Origin: Rhodobacteraceae bacterium UBA6197
GTDB lineage: Bacteria; Pseudomonadota; Alphaproteobacteria; Rhodobacterales; Rhodobacteraceae
Direction of reading: 5' to 3'
Length of the DNA: 13,526 bases
NCBI GenBank assembly: GCA_002422085.1
Contig: DISZ01000012.1
Location: 1-13,526 of the forward strand
Shown: one piece after another, positions 13,218-13,526 of the stretch
Layout of the letters: every line of letters starts with the position of its first letter
Numbering within the stretch: position 1 is the stretch's first letter
Position numbers and translations under genes: made by a program
Notes under the pieces: generated by a model
Database searches by the model: none
What the model was told of the DNA's origin: nothing
Seen by the model: only the letters and a program-made list of their open reading frames with translations

Positions 13218-13526
13218 TCATCGCGAGGCATGAAATGAACGGCCAAGGGCGGCAGGCGCAGCTTGTGCGCCAAACCGATGGCGGGCGGAAATGACGACAA
13301 GCACAATGATCGTAATCACATAAGGTGCCATCGACAACAGGTGCACGGGGATCGCATATTCTGCAACCTGCATCTGCAATTGAAGCGCGGTGATGCCGCC
13401 AAAGAGATAGGCCCCCAACAACACGCGCCCCGGTTTCCACGACGCAAACACCACGATCGCAAGTGCGATCCAGCCGGCGTTGGCGGTCATTCCCTCGGTC
13501 CATTGCGGCACCCGCACGAGGCTGAG
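13218..13526 (-). CDS. ABC transporter permease, C-terminal part (cut by window edge)
   Basis: The last 102 codons of an inner-membrane permease; the frame is open through the right edge, so the 5' end lies outside the window. The visible sequence has VRVPQWTEGMTANAGWIALAIVVFA, a loop KPGRVLLGAYLFGG and two more hydrophobic segments ending in ITIIVLVVISARHR and a polar tail. This matches the C-terminus of permeases that partner BMP-type binding proteins. It lies 46 bases upstream of the binding-protein gene on the same strand, so the two form one importer operon; the ATPase and the second permease would be expected outside the window. Confidence 0.88.
   Translation of the reverse strand, partial: LSLVRVPQWTEGMTANAGWIALAIVVFASWKPGRVLLGAYLFGGITALQLQMQVAEYAIPVHLLSMAPYVITIIVLVVISARHRFGAQAAPAALGRSFHASR

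Noticed and set aside
13172..13306. N-terminal extension of the binding protein by 45 codons
   Set aside because: It would overlap the permease 3' end and place residues before a complete twin-arginine signal peptide that has its own GGGGAG site.

Overview
The window is about 13.5 kb of high-GC DNA from an alphaproteobacterium, most likely a member of the Rhodobacteraceae (Rhodobacter/Rhodovulum/Paracoccus type). The evidence is the GC-rich third codon positions, a sulfide:quinone reductase of the same length and cysteine positions (C127, C159, C353) as the Rhodobacter capsulatus enzyme, a perfect Crp/Fnr-type palindrome, and the overall gene content. I see no insertion sequence, prophage, CRISPR array or rRNA. 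It looks like ordinary chromosome.

Layout from left to right. (1) tRNA-Ser(GCU) on the minus strand (17-106) with its promoter, then about 1.1 kb without a confident gene (143-1221), possibly holding a coding relic. (2) A response regulator and sensor kinase operon on the minus strand (3386 to 1222, ATGA overlap), divergent from a single-PDZ HtrA/Do-type periplasmic protease (3723-4868). (3) Convergent with the protease, a two-gene minus-strand operon: a 69-residue glycine-zipper protein overlapping (ATGA) a DUF1345 membrane protein. (4) Divergent from that, a plus-strand run: a 92-residue membrane protein, a patatin-like hydrolase, acetoacetate decarboxylase, 3-hydroxybutyrate dehydrogenase and a MscS-type channel (5942-9900). 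(5) A gene-poor stretch of 738 bp with a G10 tract. (6) sqr on the minus strand with its own regulated promoter. (7) A minus-strand importer operon: the tail of a permease (cut by the window edge) and a BMP-family nucleoside-binding protein, closed by a clear intrinsic terminator.

The most interesting unexplained structure is a palindrome, GRTTRC-N6-GYAAYC. I find it three times, only in the two divergent intergenic regions: twice between the response regulator and the protease, and once between the glycine-zipper operon and the patatin/ketone-body operon. This suggests one regulator, perhaps the two-component system encoded here, ties together envelope protease, small membrane proteins and lipid/ketone-body genes. 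Patatin, adc and bdhA together read as a module for mobilising 3-hydroxybutyrate/acetoacetate (polyhydroxybutyrate or ketone-body metabolism). The sqr promoter carries a Crp/Fnr-like site at a class II position and a second inverted repeat over the presumed -10, which would fit activation under low oxygen combined with repression.
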